A stretch of 64,000 nucleotides of DNA from DATAES01 sp963802415 (GCA_963802415.1 CAWDIH010000001.1:2976001-3040000), one strand, 5' to 3'. Counted from the first letter of the stretch, positions 37,176-46,482 are shown. Notes: a model not told the origin generated them from the letters alone. Translations and numbers: made by a program.

Positions 37176-38282
37176 ATGTTCCCCGCGCCTCTCGACGAAT
37201 ACCCCATCCATCAGGCGCCTATCTCCATGCGCCACGTCGCCACGAGCGACCGGAACTTCTACGACCGGTGCTACTTCAACGCGCACGACCGCACCGGTGA
37301 CATCTTCCTCGTCACGGGCCTCGGCGTCTATCCGAACTTGGGGGTCCTCGACGCGTACGCCACTGTGCGCAAAGGCGATCATCAGTGGGCGATTCGGTGC
37401 TCGGACGCGCTCGAGCATCGCAGCATGGACGCCGCGGTCGGTCCGTATCGCATCGAAGTGAAGGAGCCCCTGCAACGGGTACGGCTCGTGTGTGACGGCG
37501 CAGACCACGGTCTTGCCTTCGACCTCACGTGGGAAGGCTCGTTCCCCGCGGTCATGGAGCAGCACCACGTCATGCGCACCGGACCTCGCGCCATCCTCGA
37601 CGTGTCGCGGTTCGCGCAGGTGGGGACGTGGGATGGCACATTGTCGGTCGGCGGCGCCGACCACGTCGTGAGCCCGGATCGCTGGGTGGGCACGCGCGAC
37701 CGGTCTTGGGGGATCCGCCCGGTCGGCGAGGCGGAAGCGCCCGGACGCAGCGCGGACGAGCCACTCGAAGGGTTCTGGTGGCTGTACGTGCCCTTGCGGT
37801 TCGACGACTTCGGGGTGGTCGTGATCGTGCAGGAGCTGCCGGACGGGTTCCGCACGCTGAACGATGCCACTCGCGTCTGGCCTGACGGGCGGGTCGAGCA
37901 GCTCGGCTGGCCAGAGGTGGAGATCCGTTACCGGTCAGGCACGCGTCACCCCGAGAGCGCCGCGTTGCGTCTCGTGGCGCGCGATGGCAAGCCGTTCGAC
38001 ATCGAGGTCGAGACGCTCGGATCGGTCGTCCTCCACGTCGGCGCCGGTTATGGCGGCGATCCCGACTGGTCGCACGGTCAGTGGCGGGGTCGGAACTTCG
38101 TCGAGGGCGCCGAGTACGACCTCACCGATCCTGCCGTCGTCGCCCGCATCCCGTTCGGGGTGATCGACCACGTGGGACGCGCGATGTGCAACGGCGCCGA
38201 GGGTTGGGGCCTGTTCGAGCACGGCACCATGGGCCGCCACGATCCCTCAGGGTTCGCCGACTGGAGCTCACTGGCGCCATAG
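37176..38282 (+). CDS. CrtC/AttH-like lipocalin-fold protein
   Basis: A 368-aa protein with two halves. GDIFLVTGLGVYPNLGVLDA and the middle motif VGTRDRSWGIRPVGEA (RDxSWG) recall the hydroxyneurosporene synthase (CrtC)/AttH family. The C-terminal half repeats beta-rich segments (ALRLVARDGKPFDIEVETLG, RNFVEGAEYDLTDPAVVARI). The family adds water to double bonds or binds lipids. The substrate here is unknown. It follows the APH-like gene in an operon; ATG 37176 is preceded by AGGAG. Confidence 0.65.
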   Translation: MFPAPLDEYPIHQAPISMRHVATSDRNFYDRCYFNAHDRTGDIFLVTGLGVYPNLGVLDAYATVRKGDHQWAIRCSDALEHRSMDAAVGPYRIEVKEPLQRVRLVCDGADHGLAFDLTWEGSFPAVMEQHHVMRTGPRAILDVSRFAQVGTWDGTLSVGGADHVVSPDRWVGTRDRSWGIRPVGEAEAPGRSADEPLEGFWWLYVPLRFDDFGVVVIVQELPDGFRTLNDATRVWPDGRVEQLGWPEVEIRYRSGTRHPESAALRLVARDGKPFDIEVETLGSVVLHVGAGYGGDPDWSHGQWRGRNFVEGAEYDLTDPAVVARIPFGVIDHVGRAMCNGAEGWGLFEHGTMGRHDPSGFADWSSLAP

Positions 38283-38360
38283 AACGTCCGGCGAACCGAT
38301 GGACACGTTCCCGTCGGCCCGCGAAAAGACTGCCGTTCCCCTTGCAGTACGCTCGTCGGA

Positions 38361-38696
38361 ATCAGAAAGTTCTTGGTTGGGGCGTTGGCGCTGGCCTTGC
38401 TCGCGGTGGTCGGCAGCGGGGTCGCGTTGTGGCGGACATTCGATGTCCAATCCACGTCCGCGCCCGACGGAACCGTGCCGGCCGGGCCCGTCTTGGTCGA
38501 GGTTCCCAGCGAGATCAACAAGAACGGGATGCTCGCCGTAGAGGAGCTCACGAGCCTCAAGCTCGTGGCCGTTGTCACGACCGGGCCGTCCGTGACCACC
38601 CGCACCAATCTCGTCATCAACCAGGACCCGGCCCCGGGCACGATGGTCGAAGAAGGAACGTCGATCACTCTCAAGGTCAGCAGCGGACCGACCTGA
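38361..38696 (+). CDS. Membrane-anchored PASTA-domain protein
   Basis: About 110 aa. An N-terminal membrane helix (FLVGALALALLAVVGSGVAL) is followed by one PASTA domain (VEVPSEINKNGMLAVEELTS to DPAPGTMVEEGTSITLKVSSG). PASTA domains bind peptidoglycan or muropeptide. The start is uncertain. ATC AGA AAG TTC at 38361 reads IRKFLVGAL where MRKFLVGAL would be expected, so either an ATC start, a base error, or the downstream TTG 38373 is used. It ends 11 bp before the convergent DinB-like gene. Confidence 0.7.
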   Translation: MRKFLVGALALALLAVVGSGVALWRTFDVQSTSAPDGTVPAGPVLVEVPSEINKNGMLAVEELTSLKLVAVVTTGPSVTTRTNLVINQDPAPGTMVEEGTSITLKVSSGPT

Positions 38697-38707
38697 CACG
38701 ATGAGCG

Positions 38708-39268
38708 CTACTCGGGCCGGGGCGTCCGTCCTGCGAGCCTCGCGAGGTCTCGCTCAGCGAACTGGCGGTGCCACCATTCCTCGTTGAGGATCGTGGTGAG
38801 TACCTCTCGCACGGGGAAGCTCTCCGATGGTGGCCAGCCAGGGTCGGCTACGGGCTTCGTCGATCCTGCGAGCTCCTCGTCGGTGAGGTCGCTCACGACA
38901 CTGCGCACGGTTGTCATCCGGTCACCGCGCAGGGCCAGCACCCGCTCCAATGAGGGCCGCGCGTCTCGATCACGCGGGATGCCGGTCATGTCAGGCATTT
39001 CGTCCCACGGCAGGTCGAGCGGGTCCCATGGCGACGGTTCGCCGAGGAGAGCGCGTCGGATCCAGGCATCGGTCGCGAAGACCAGGTGTCGCAACGTCTC
39101 GATGAACGACCACTCGCCGTCGACGCGCTCGTGGAGCACAGCCGGTTCGTACCGCCGAGCCCGGTCGACCGTCTCGACCCACAACTGCTCGATCACTGCC
39201 CACGCCTCGCGGAAGCCTTCCGCGTCGGTCGGGCGGAGCTTGGCCCGCTCGGGATCTGCCTCGGTCAT
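38708..39268 (-). CDS. DinB-like four-helix protein
   Basis: A 186-aa DinB/YfiT-type protein. Metal-ligand His candidates are in FIETLRHLVFATDAWIRRAL and NEEWWHRQFAERDL. Family members are putative metal-dependent, thiol-linked enzymes. ATG 39268 follows closely on the cyclic-nucleotide-binding gene, so the two may form an operon. Substrate unknown. Confidence 0.75.
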   Translation of the reverse strand: MTEADPERAKLRPTDAEGFREAWAVIEQLWVETVDRARRYEPAVLHERVDGEWSFIETLRHLVFATDAWIRRALLGEPSPWDPLDLPWDEMPDMTGIPRDRDARPSLERVLALRGDRMTTVRSVVSDLTDEELAGSTKPVADPGWPPSESFPVREVLTTILNEEWWHRQFAERDLARLAGRTPRPE

Positions 39269-39274
39269 GAGCCG

Positions 39275-39743
39275 CTAATCAAGGTAGGTATTCGTGACGC
39301 GCTCGTCGGCCGGTACGAAGCGGCCTTCAACGTCGCGCAGTCGCTCCACGAGCACGATGAGCATCTTCCGATCAACCGACGGCATGTCCCCCACCAGTGA
39401 GTTGAACGCTCCGGCGGTGATGACGAGCACGGTGGTGGGTTCGAGCGTCGTCACGGTCGCGCTGACGCGGTCGGCGGTCGAGCAGCGCCATTTCGCCAAA
39501 GAACGATCCGGGTTCCACCGTGGCGAGCCGTACGCCGCCCCGCGTTGCCTCGGCTCTGCCGCTCACGACGACGAAGAACTCGCGGCCGATCTCACCCTCG
39601 GCCGTCAATACCTTGCCGGCCGGGACGTCGAGCGGCGTCGCGATTCGCTGCAATGCGTCGAGCTCACGTTTGGTACAGCGTTCGAACAACCACACAGCGC
39701 GAAGCACTTCGATTCCCTCTTGCTTCTTGACGTGCATCGCCAA
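39275..39743 (-). CDS. Cyclic nucleotide-binding domain protein, one frameshift
   Basis: A single cNMP-binding domain of about 156 aa. LRAVWLFERCTKRELDALQR and PAGKVLTAEGEIGREFFVVV are followed by EPGSFFGEMALLDRRPR (phosphate-binding cassette). A slip near 39475 then moves to SATVTTLEPTTVLVITAGAF and ends ERVTNTYLD. No HTH follows, so it is not a CRP regulator. A hydrolase-cyclase fusion that could make cAMP lies 3 kb away, but a link is speculative. Confidence 0.75.
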
Positions 39744-40075
39744 GCCTCCGTCTGCGTCGACGCCGCCCGCACGTGGCGTCGGGCTGCGGACTGAGTATCA
39801 GTCACCAGTCCACCTGTCCATGCCGCGTACGAGCAATTAGCTTCATACGAAGCGTTACCGTCGTCGAGTCGGTCACGAGAGGCGAGACAGGCACTCGCCT
39901 GGTGTTACCGAGGTTCGGCGGCGCACCTCGTCGCAGCAGGCCTCGCCACTCACCTCGCCCACAGGTCGCCTGGATGGCCAAGCGGTCGCAGTACGCGATC
40001 GACCGGCTCGCCGCGGCCTGAGCGCATCCAGCACCCGGGCCTTCGTGCGAGCCGGTCTGATCTTGCGTTACGTGA
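39744..40075. other. Intergenic, no supported gene
   Basis: About 330 bp. Short open frames on both strands have no recognisable domain, no convincing ribosome site and poor codon pattern. TTACCG repeats and GAGGC motifs are scattered. I see no RNA gene. Confidence 0.5.
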
Positions 40076-40600
40076 CTAGCAGGCGGTGCCGATCCCGTCG
40101 CCGGTGTAGTTACGGCAGAACACGACAGCTCCATTTTGTGTGATCTCGAGATGCGCGCCGGTAACGGTCACAACCGGATTGACGACCGTCCACTGGGTGC
40201 TCCCGCCTCCCCCACATCCAACCTCTTGTGCCGACGGTGCGGGAGGCGCCGTCGCCGTTGCACTCAGATCATTGATCGTGCCGCGGCCATTGTGGTCAGC
40301 GTTGCCGAGGTCCTGACTTGCCGTACCCGGCTGCGCGGGCACCGGATTCTGCCCGGGCGACAGATGACCTTGCGGGTTCGCGCAGTCAAAGGTCACTGAT
40401 CCGGTGACCGTCAGAGTGGCGATCGCGGGAACACTCCCCAGTCCGCTGAAGTTGCCACCTCGCAGAGTCACCGATGCCGCATCAGGATCGCCAAACGTGG
40501 CCACCGGGAATCTCTTCACGTTGACTGCTGCCGATGCAGTCGAAGCCATGACGGCAACAGCAAGCAATACCGCTCCAATTAGGAATACCGACTTCTTCAT
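40076..40600 (-). CDS. Secreted protein of unknown function
   Basis: A 174-aa precursor starting MKKSVFLIGAVLLAVAVMAS with a signal peptidase site after TASAA. The mature part is beta-rich and Gly/Pro-rich (VATFGDPDAASVTLRGG, ATLTVTGSVTFDC, WTVVNPVVTVTGAHLEITQN). It has four Cys that could form two disulfides (FDCA, VGCGGGG, VFCRN, GTAC). An upstream extension to 40696 lacks a signal and is rejected. CAAGGC lies near the ATG. No family recognised. Confidence 0.65.
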   Translation of the reverse strand: MKKSVFLIGAVLLAVAVMASTASAAVNVKRFPVATFGDPDAASVTLRGGNFSGLGSVPAIATLTVTGSVTFDCANPQGHLSPGQNPVPAQPGTASQDLGNADHNGRGTINDLSATATAPPAPSAQEVGCGGGGSTQWTVVNPVVTVTGAHLEITQNGAVVFCRNYTGDGIGTAC

Positions 40601-40882
40601 GCTGCCTTGCACCCACCCTTTCGGTGTCGATTCAAACGGTTTGCGCAGCCCGTCGCCGGTTCTGGGAAGGTCGTCCTGGACGCGGGCATAGGACACCTGA
40701 GACCTGATCGACTTTCGCCCTGATCACGCCGCTCGCCCTGCAACACTTCGCCCAACGTCTAGGCCGTCCTCACGCGGCCATCGACAAGCTGCGGAATGCA
40801 ACCTACACCCACCCACGCCAGCGTCAACCCCCAACTGTGTTGGGTGCTCGCCTTCGGCCCATTGGTGCGCCAACCTGCGCTG

Positions 40883-41569
40883 ATGGACGAACGCAAGGAA
40901 GGGCCGACCCAGCCACGCGGTGCTGCTTCCGGGTACCGCTTCGGTGTGGTGCTCCTCCTGCTCCTCACGACGTTTGTGGTGCTCATGACGGGCACCAGCT
41001 CGGCGTGGACGCGGCCCCTTACGGTCGTACTCACGGGCGCGACCCTGCTCGCCGCGCTGCTCGCCGCGGACGTGTCGCTCCGGGTCCGGCGCATCGTCGC
41101 GGTCGCGGTCGCGATCGCTGCGCTCGCATCGCTGGCGCTCGTCGGGCTGGGACGATCGGGTGAAGCCATCGAGGGGGTCCTCGACGCCATGCTCGTCGTC
41201 TTTGCCCCAATCGCCATCGCTCGATCCGTCTTTCGCCGGCGCGTCATCGACGTGCGAACGATCCTCGCCGCCCTGTGCGTCTACGTCCTGCTCGGCATGT
41301 TGTGGGCGTTCGTGTACACGGCAGTCGGCAACATTGGGTCGACCAACTTCTTCGCGCAAGCCGTCGAACCCACGAGCGCCGACTATCTGTACTTCAGCTT
41401 CATCACCCAGCTCACGGTCGGCTACGGCGACCTCACCGCCGCCGGCAATCTCGGGCGGTCATTCGCGGTGCTCGAAGCATTGCTCGGCCAGATCTATCTC
41501 GTGACGATCGTCGCCGTGCTCGTGTCCCGTCTCGTCCCGCATGCCCCGTCGTCCAGCCCCGATTCATGA
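40883..41569 (+). CDS. Two-pore-helix potassium channel
   Basis: About 228-aa membrane protein. The selectivity filter T-V-G-Y-G-D sits in FITQLTVGYGDLTAAGNLGR after the pore helix. Preceding are several hydrophobic helices (FGVVLLLLLTTFVVLMTG, ILAALCVYVLLGMLWAFVYT), and a last helix ends with IYLVTIVAVLVSRLV. It is an Ion_trans_2-type K+ channel with no RCK domain. ATG 40883 (MDERKEGPTQ) is chosen; an in-frame ATG at 40796 would add 29 residues of poor quality. Confidence 0.85.
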   Translation: MDERKEGPTQPRGAASGYRFGVVLLLLLTTFVVLMTGTSSAWTRPLTVVLTGATLLAALLAADVSLRVRRIVAVAVAIAALASLALVGLGRSGEAIEGVLDAMLVVFAPIAIARSVFRRRVIDVRTILAALCVYVLLGMLWAFVYTAVGNIGSTNFFAQAVEPTSADYLYFSFITQLTVGYGDLTAAGNLGRSFAVLEALLGQIYLVTIVAVLVSRLVPHAPSSSPDS

Positions 41570-42040
41570 ATTCGGCTGCAGCAGGCTGGTGGCCTGCATG
41601 GGTTTGAACCGGGTCTCGGGTGGGCAGCTATGACAGCGGGTGCGGGACTGCGCCTCGCCTCGTATCCCTAAACCCGCGCAAGGCCCTGCGGAGGCTTGGC
41701 AGGGCGGGGCCTTGGTGCGAGCTCCGGCTGACCGACTTTCGAATGTCTCCGTTTCGGGTTGCGGTATCCCTGCGTAGTCCAGACACGTCAGCGTGATGTC
41801 TGAAGTCTGCACGACCTCACTGATTCGCTGCCCTCGACCATCCCCGGAGCCGATACGAGAAGAGCAACGCGAGCGAGGACGTCGAACGGGATCCATGGGT
41901 TCTTGCGCATCAGGCCGCGATGGCCGGAGTAGTCGCGGCCGCCGAAACGGCGTACGTAAGCCACACGCCGTGTAGCTAATGCACGCCGAATCCTCATCCT
42001 CTCGACCGGCGGCAGGCGCGTCGAACCGTGACTTGTCGCG
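41570..42040. other. Intergenic region, no supported gene
   Basis: About 470 bp without a convincing gene. Minus-strand frames of 70-110 codons show no family. It contains the dispersed repeat copy at 41951-41988. A stretch reading TGGGTTTGAACCGGGT recalls a T-loop but has no cloverleaf. Confidence 0.5.
41951..41988 (-). repeat. Copy 2 of the 38-bp dispersed element
   Basis: On the minus strand it reads CGGCGTGCATTAGCTACACG followed by GCGTGTGGCTTACGTACG. It matches 17963-18000 at 31 of 38 positions. The stem is less perfect than copy 1, so this copy is probably decayed. Confidence 0.6.
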
Positions 42041-42541
42041 TTACGGCGTCGTCGTCGTCGTCGTGAGGCCGTAGCGATCGAACACGGTCGCCGTTTGCGG
42101 GTCAGTCAGGTCGTAGGTCTGTTCCAGGCGGATGATCTGTCCGTCACGAATCGTGAAGACGGCCGTGCCGATGGCTCGGTCCACACCCTCGGGAAGGTTG
42201 GGCGCGCGCGAACGTCGACGCGACCGTCACCGTGTCGCCCTCGAGACGCGGCGCGTCGACGCCAAGCTGTGTCCCCGCCGCGATCGCTCTTGACCAACTC
42301 TGGCGAATCACCTCACGTCCGACGCAGGGCGTGCAGCGCCCGAGTCTTGTAACAAGCACGGCGTCGTCGGCGAACAACGCGACGGAGCCTGCTCGACGGG
42401 AGCCGATGTCGAGGTGGGGGCGACGGTGGTCGACACGGAGCCGGCTTCAGGGTCGCCACCGTCATCGCCACACGCGCTCAGCGTCAATGCAGCCATGACG
42501 ACCAGCGCGCGCAAGATCCCAAATCGTGCTCCCGCCCGCAC
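42041..42541 (-). CDS. Lipoprotein with NTF2/SnoaL-like domain, two frameshifts
   Basis: About 165 aa. GTG 42541 starts a lipoprotein signal with lipobox LSAC (LVVMAALTLSACGDDGG) and a Thr/Ser linker. A slip near 42385 leads to LFADDAVLVTRLGRCTPCVG and REVIRQSWSRAIAAGTQLG. A second slip near 42205 leads to PNLPEGVDRAIGTAVFTIRD, GQIIRLEQTYDLTD, ending in six Thr encoded by (ACG)6. The fold is that of SnoaL-like/NTF2-like proteins. Function unknown; anchored outside the membrane. Confidence 0.65.
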
Positions 42542-42646
42542 GCCAACAAACCACCGTCGGGAACGCCATCGTGCAGCGACGGAGTTGCCCGCTTCGTCAT
42601 CGCATCACATGCAGGTCGTCCCCGTGGTGAGATAGGCATCGTGGTC

Positions 42647-43993
42647 ATGGCGGACGTTCGCTATGCGAGGACCGGTGACAATGCTCATCTGGCGTACGTG
42701 CTGTTCGGTTCGGGCGCCATGGATGTTGTCGAGGTCGGCAACGGCACGACCATGTCTTTCGATGCCGCCCCCGATCAGCCACAGTTGGAGGCGTACGTCG
42801 AGCGGCTGGGCAGGTTTGCGCGAGTGATCCGGTTTGATCCTCGCGGAATCGGCCTGTCTGATCCGTTGTCGGGTGCGCGGCCGACGGCTGAAGGTTGGGC
42901 GGACGACACGGTTGCGGTGATGGACGCGGCGGGCGCGGCTGATGCCGCGCTGATCGCTACTGGGCATGCGGGAATGGTGGCGGTGTTGCTGGCGGCGACG
43001 CGACCGGAACGGGTACGGGCGCTAGTGCTCATCAATGCGTTCTCGAAGCTGTTGCGGGCTTCCGACTATCGCGATGGGCTGCCTGCGGAGTTGTTCGCTG
43101 AGTTTGTGGAAGGGCTCGTCGAACCGGAGCCGCAGGATGCGGCGCCGGCGGATGATCTTCCGCTCATGGCGCCCAGCCGCACGGACGATGTCGCGTTTCG
43201 CGACTGGTGGCGCGCCGCCGGGCATCGCGGCGCGAGCCCAGCAACGTCGCGGGCGATGCATCGGATGGCAGCCGAGTCCGATGTGCGCGCGCTGCTTCCG
43301 CGAGTTCAAGCGCCAACGCTGGTGCTGCACTCGGCCGACAACCACTACATCCGCGCCGCCCACGGCCGATACCTCGCCGACCACATTCCGACCGCGACCT
43401 ACACCGAGATGCGCTCCGCCGACCATCTGCCTTGGACCGGCGAAGCTGACTTCGTCGGCGAGATCGAAGAGTTTCTCACCGGCACCCGCCACGTAGTTCC
43501 CAGCGATCGGCGTCTGGCGACAGTCGTGTTCACCGACATCGTCGAATCAACCGGCGAGGCGCAGCGAGTCGGAGATCGTCTCTGGCGAGAACGGCTCGAC
43601 CAACACGACAACATGTCCAGCCGTCAGATCACCCGCTTCGGCGGTCACCTCGTCAAAGCCACCGGCGACGGTGTCCTCGCGACCTTCGACGGCCCGGCTC
43701 GAGCCGTGCAGTGCGCCCTCGCGATCCACGACGCCGTCCGGCAGATCGGGATGACCATCCGTGCCGGCGTGCACGCCGGCGAGATCGAACAGCGGGGCCC
43801 TGACATCGCCGGGATCGCCGTGCACATCGCCCAGCGAATTTGCGACACGGCCGAGCCTGGCCAGACCCTCGTCTCGCGAACGGTCACCGATCTCGCCGCC
43901 GGATCCGGGATCGACTTCGATGATGACGGCGAGCATCACCTCAAAGGTCTCGACGGAACGTGGCACCTCTACCGAGCCATCCACCACCACTGA
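42647..43993 (+). CDS. Alpha/beta-hydrolase-like sensor fused to class III adenylate cyclase
   Basis: A 448-aa fusion. Residues 1-280 are an alpha/beta hydrolase fold (VIRFDPRGIGLSDPLSG, PTLVLHSADNHYI). The nucleophile elbow reads ALIATGHAGMVAV, with Gly106 where the catalytic Ser of GxSxG should be, although His260 (SADHLPW) remains. Residues 288-445 are a class III cyclase (ATVVFTDIVESTGEAQRVGD, D297; ATGDGVLATFDGPARAV, D341; two metal Asp kept). It likely makes cAMP in response to a ligand bound by an inactive hydrolase domain. GTG 42641 is an alternative start. Confidence 0.85.
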   Translation: MADVRYARTGDNAHLAYVLFGSGAMDVVEVGNGTTMSFDAAPDQPQLEAYVERLGRFARVIRFDPRGIGLSDPLSGARPTAEGWADDTVAVMDAAGAADAALIATGHAGMVAVLLAATRPERVRALVLINAFSKLLRASDYRDGLPAELFAEFVEGLVEPEPQDAAPADDLPLMAPSRTDDVAFRDWWRAAGHRGASPATSRAMHRMAAESDVRALLPRVQAPTLVLHSADNHYIRAAHGRYLADHIPTATYTEMRSADHLPWTGEADFVGEIEEFLTGTRHVVPSDRRLATVVFTDIVESTGEAQRVGDRLWRERLDQHDNMSSRQITRFGGHLVKATGDGVLATFDGPARAVQCALAIHDAVRQIGMTIRAGVHAGEIEQRGPDIAGIAVHIAQRICDTAEPGQTLVSRTVTDLAAGSGIDFDDDGEHHLKGLDGTWHLYRAIHHH

Positions 43994-44018
43994 TGCTGCT
44001 GGTTCGGCGATCGATACA

Positions 44019-45023
44019 TCAGGGATCCGGTCCGACCCTGACGATGCGCTTGCCGATGTTGTCGCCGCCGAGCAGGCCGACCAATGCGTGGGGCGCGGAC
44101 TCGAGTCCGTCCATCACGTCTTCGAGAACCGTCAGCTCGCCCGACTCGATCCACCCCGCCAGCCGTTCCTCCGCCGCCGGCCATTCGGCAAAGAAGTCAC
44201 TGACGAGAAATCCCTGGGCGCGCAGCCGCTTGGTCACGAGCAGGCCGGGGATCCCGGACGGGCCGGGACCGGGATCAGACGTGTCGTACTGCGACACCGC
44301 ACCACAGCAAGCGATGCGACCGTGCACGTTCATCAGGCGCAGCATCGTTTCGAGCGTGGCACCGCCGACATTGTCGAAGTACACGTCCACACCGCTCGGA
44401 CACTGTGCACGGAGATCCTTTCTGAACGTGTCGCTCCGATAGTTGACAGCCGCGTCGAACCCGAGCGTGTCGACGACGACTTTGTTCTTCGCATCGGAGC
44501 CGGTGATCCCGACCACTTGTGCACCCTGGATGCGGGCGAGTTGCCCGGCCACGCTCCCCGTAGCACCGGCGGCCGCCGAGACCACCACTGTCTCGCCCTC
44601 GGTTGGCCGGCCGACGGCGAACATGCCGAAGTACGCCGTGAGACCCGTGACGCCGAGCGCGCTCATGTGGAGCGTGAGTGGTCCACGCACGTCGACGGCT
44701 CGCAGCACGGCTGCGGGCAACACGGCGTACTCCTGCCAGCCCCCGTCGCCGGCGACGATCGCCCCTTGGGCCAACGTGGTGTCGCCGCTGTCGACGACCT
44801 CGGAGAGGGTGAACCCGCTCATGACCTCGTTCTCGCCGAGTTGATCGCGGTAGGTCCGTCCGGCCATCCAGGCGCGGTTCGCTGGATCGACCGACAGCAG
44901 GACCGTGCGGCACAACACCTCGCCCGAGCCGAGCCCGGGGACGTTCGCCTCCCGCATCTCGAAATCGGAAACGGTCAGCTTCCCCTCCGGTCGATGCACG
45001 AAGACGACCTGACGATTGCGCAT
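44019..45023 (-). CDS. Zinc-independent MDR-family NADP-dependent oxidoreductase
   Basis: A 334-aa medium-chain dehydrogenase/reductase of the leukotriene B4 12-hydroxydehydrogenase/CurA type. MRNRQVVFVHRPEGKLTVSD leads to SVDPANRAWMAGRTYRD, HMSALGVTGLTAYFGMFAVG and the NADPH motif VSAAAGATGSVAGQLA. DVYFDNVGGATLETMLRLMN and GRIACCGAVSQYD are typical. It reduces the C=C of alpha,beta-unsaturated ketones. No zinc ligands. Stands alone, divergent from dacB. Confidence 0.9.
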   Translation of the reverse strand: MRNRQVVFVHRPEGKLTVSDFEMREANVPGLGSGEVLCRTVLLSVDPANRAWMAGRTYRDQLGENEVMSGFTLSEVVDSGDTTLAQGAIVAGDGGWQEYAVLPAAVLRAVDVRGPLTLHMSALGVTGLTAYFGMFAVGRPTEGETVVVSAAAGATGSVAGQLARIQGAQVVGITGSDAKNKVVVDTLGFDAAVNYRSDTFRKDLRAQCPSGVDVYFDNVGGATLETMLRLMNVHGRIACCGAVSQYDTSDPGPGPSGIPGLLVTKRLRAQGFLVSDFFAEWPAAEERLAGWIESGELTVLEDVMDGLESAPHALVGLLGGDNIGKRIVRVGPDP

Positions 45024-45106
45024 GCCTGCGGTCTACACGCTGGCCACCTCGCGCGCTCGAACACCCGACCCTCCGCGTTGGGTCGGCTGGCGTTACCGTC
45101 CATGGC

Positions 45107-46482
45107 TTGCGCCGCGGCTTGCTGTCGCTTCTCGTTCTCGTCGTCGCCATCGGGTTGGCGACCGCCGGGGATCGACCAGCACCCATGGTGGCGGAGCCGT
45201 CGCCGCCACCACAGCCGGCCCCTGCCACGACATCCGTGTCAACGGCCACCACATCCGTGTCAACGGCCACCACCGTGCCGGCACAACCGGCTTCGTGTCC
45301 CGCGTGGAACGATGGGACCCCGGCACCCGAAGCGGCGCCTATCGTCGCCAAGCTCGCCCCGTACCTCTTCGACCCTCGTCTCCAGGACAACGACGTGAGT
45401 GTGTCGGTCTGGATCGACGGCATCGGAGAGGTCGCGTCGCTCAACGGTGATGCACGACTCAACGTCGCCTCGAACCAGAAGCTGCTGACCGCCATGGGCG
45501 TGTTGAGCGAGATCGACCTCGCCACGACGTTCCACACTTCGATCAAAGCGACCAGCGTCGATGGGGCCGGCGTCGTCGCTGGCGATCTCGCACTCGTAGG
45601 AGGCGGCGATCCGACGCTGACCTCGACAGGCCCACATTCGCTGGCGGCACTCGCTACGGCGGTAAGAGCCGCCGGCGTCACCGAAGTCCGCGGGCCGCGT
45701 TCTGGCCGACGAATCGCGCTATGAGGCGGCGCGTTACGCGCCGGGCTGGCTGGACTGGCAGATCCCGGCTTTCGTCGGACCGCTCTCGGCCGTCATCGTC
45801 GACGACAACCGGCGTCGCGTTGATTCGTCGTTCCTCGCGAATCCCGCCAAGGCCCACGCTGATGTGTTCCGCCGACGCTTGATCGACGCCGGCATCAGCG
45901 TCAACGGCCCAGCCGCGACTGGACAGGCGCCCGCGGACTCGCACCCGGTCGCCGAGATCGAATCGTCACCGGTCGGGGACCTACTTGCCCGCATGCTGCT
46001 GACCAGTGACAACGAGATAGCCGAATCGCTCACTCGGGAAGCAGGAGTGTTACTCGCCGGATCCGGGTCGACCGCGGCGGGGGCGGCTGCCCTCGAACAT
46101 GGCCTACACGCTGGGTGCGCGCCGATCGCGGCCGAGGGTTGGGCAGACGGATCCGGGCTGAGTCGCGGCGACTTCCGGTCGGCGCCGCGAGCTGCGACGG
46201 CTCATCCAGTACGCGCGAACCCAACCTTGGTGGCCCGCACTCGAGGCTCGCTTGCCTGTCGCCGGCGAAACGGGGACTCTCGCGACCCGGTTCCGAGGAA
46301 CAGCCGCGCAGCACCGCGTCGAGGCCAAGACGGGAACGATCATCGGCGGTGGCGCGCTCACGGGCGTCATCCACGCGTCGAGCGGTCGCGACGTGGTGTT
46401 CTCGTATCTCGTCAACGGCGCGTCCGCCCCTGCCGCGGTCGCCGCCCTCGACCGCCTGGTGGTCGCCCTCGCCGAAGCGTGA
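45107..46482 (+). CDS. dacB: D-alanyl-D-alanine carboxypeptidase/endopeptidase (PBP4 type), two frameshifts
   Basis: Peptidase S13-type protein of about 458 aa, exported (MRRGLLSLLVLVVAIGLATA). Active-site motifs are S-N-Q-K (NVASNQKLLTAMGVL), S-D-N (LLTSDNEIAESLTREAG) and K-T-G (HRVEAKTGTIIGG). The frame shifts near 45693 (extra G) and again near 46186, and the last part runs PVAGETGTLATRFRG to VVALAEA. All catalytic motifs are present, so errors rather than loss are likely. A 21-bp tandem duplication (45230-45271) encodes TTSVSTA twice in the linker. The start is TTG 45107. Confidence 0.8.
45230..45271 (+). repeat. 21-bp tandem duplication inside dacB linker
   Basis: Two exact copies of ACATCCGTGTCAACGGCCAC plus C, in frame (7 codons), extending the Thr/Ser linker. 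It is a length-variable site that could differ between strains. Confidence 0.8.

Noticed and set aside
39773..40134. Short open frames on both strands between the cNMP gene and the secreted protein
   Set aside because: No ribosome site, domain or signal sequence, and biased composition.
41600..41640. tRNA-like stretch TGGGTTTGAACCGGGT
   Set aside because: No acceptor, D or anticodon stems can be formed around it.
45093..45681. Minus-strand frames over dacB start
   Set aside because: The plus strand carries signal peptide and SxxK motif; the opposite frames have no features.
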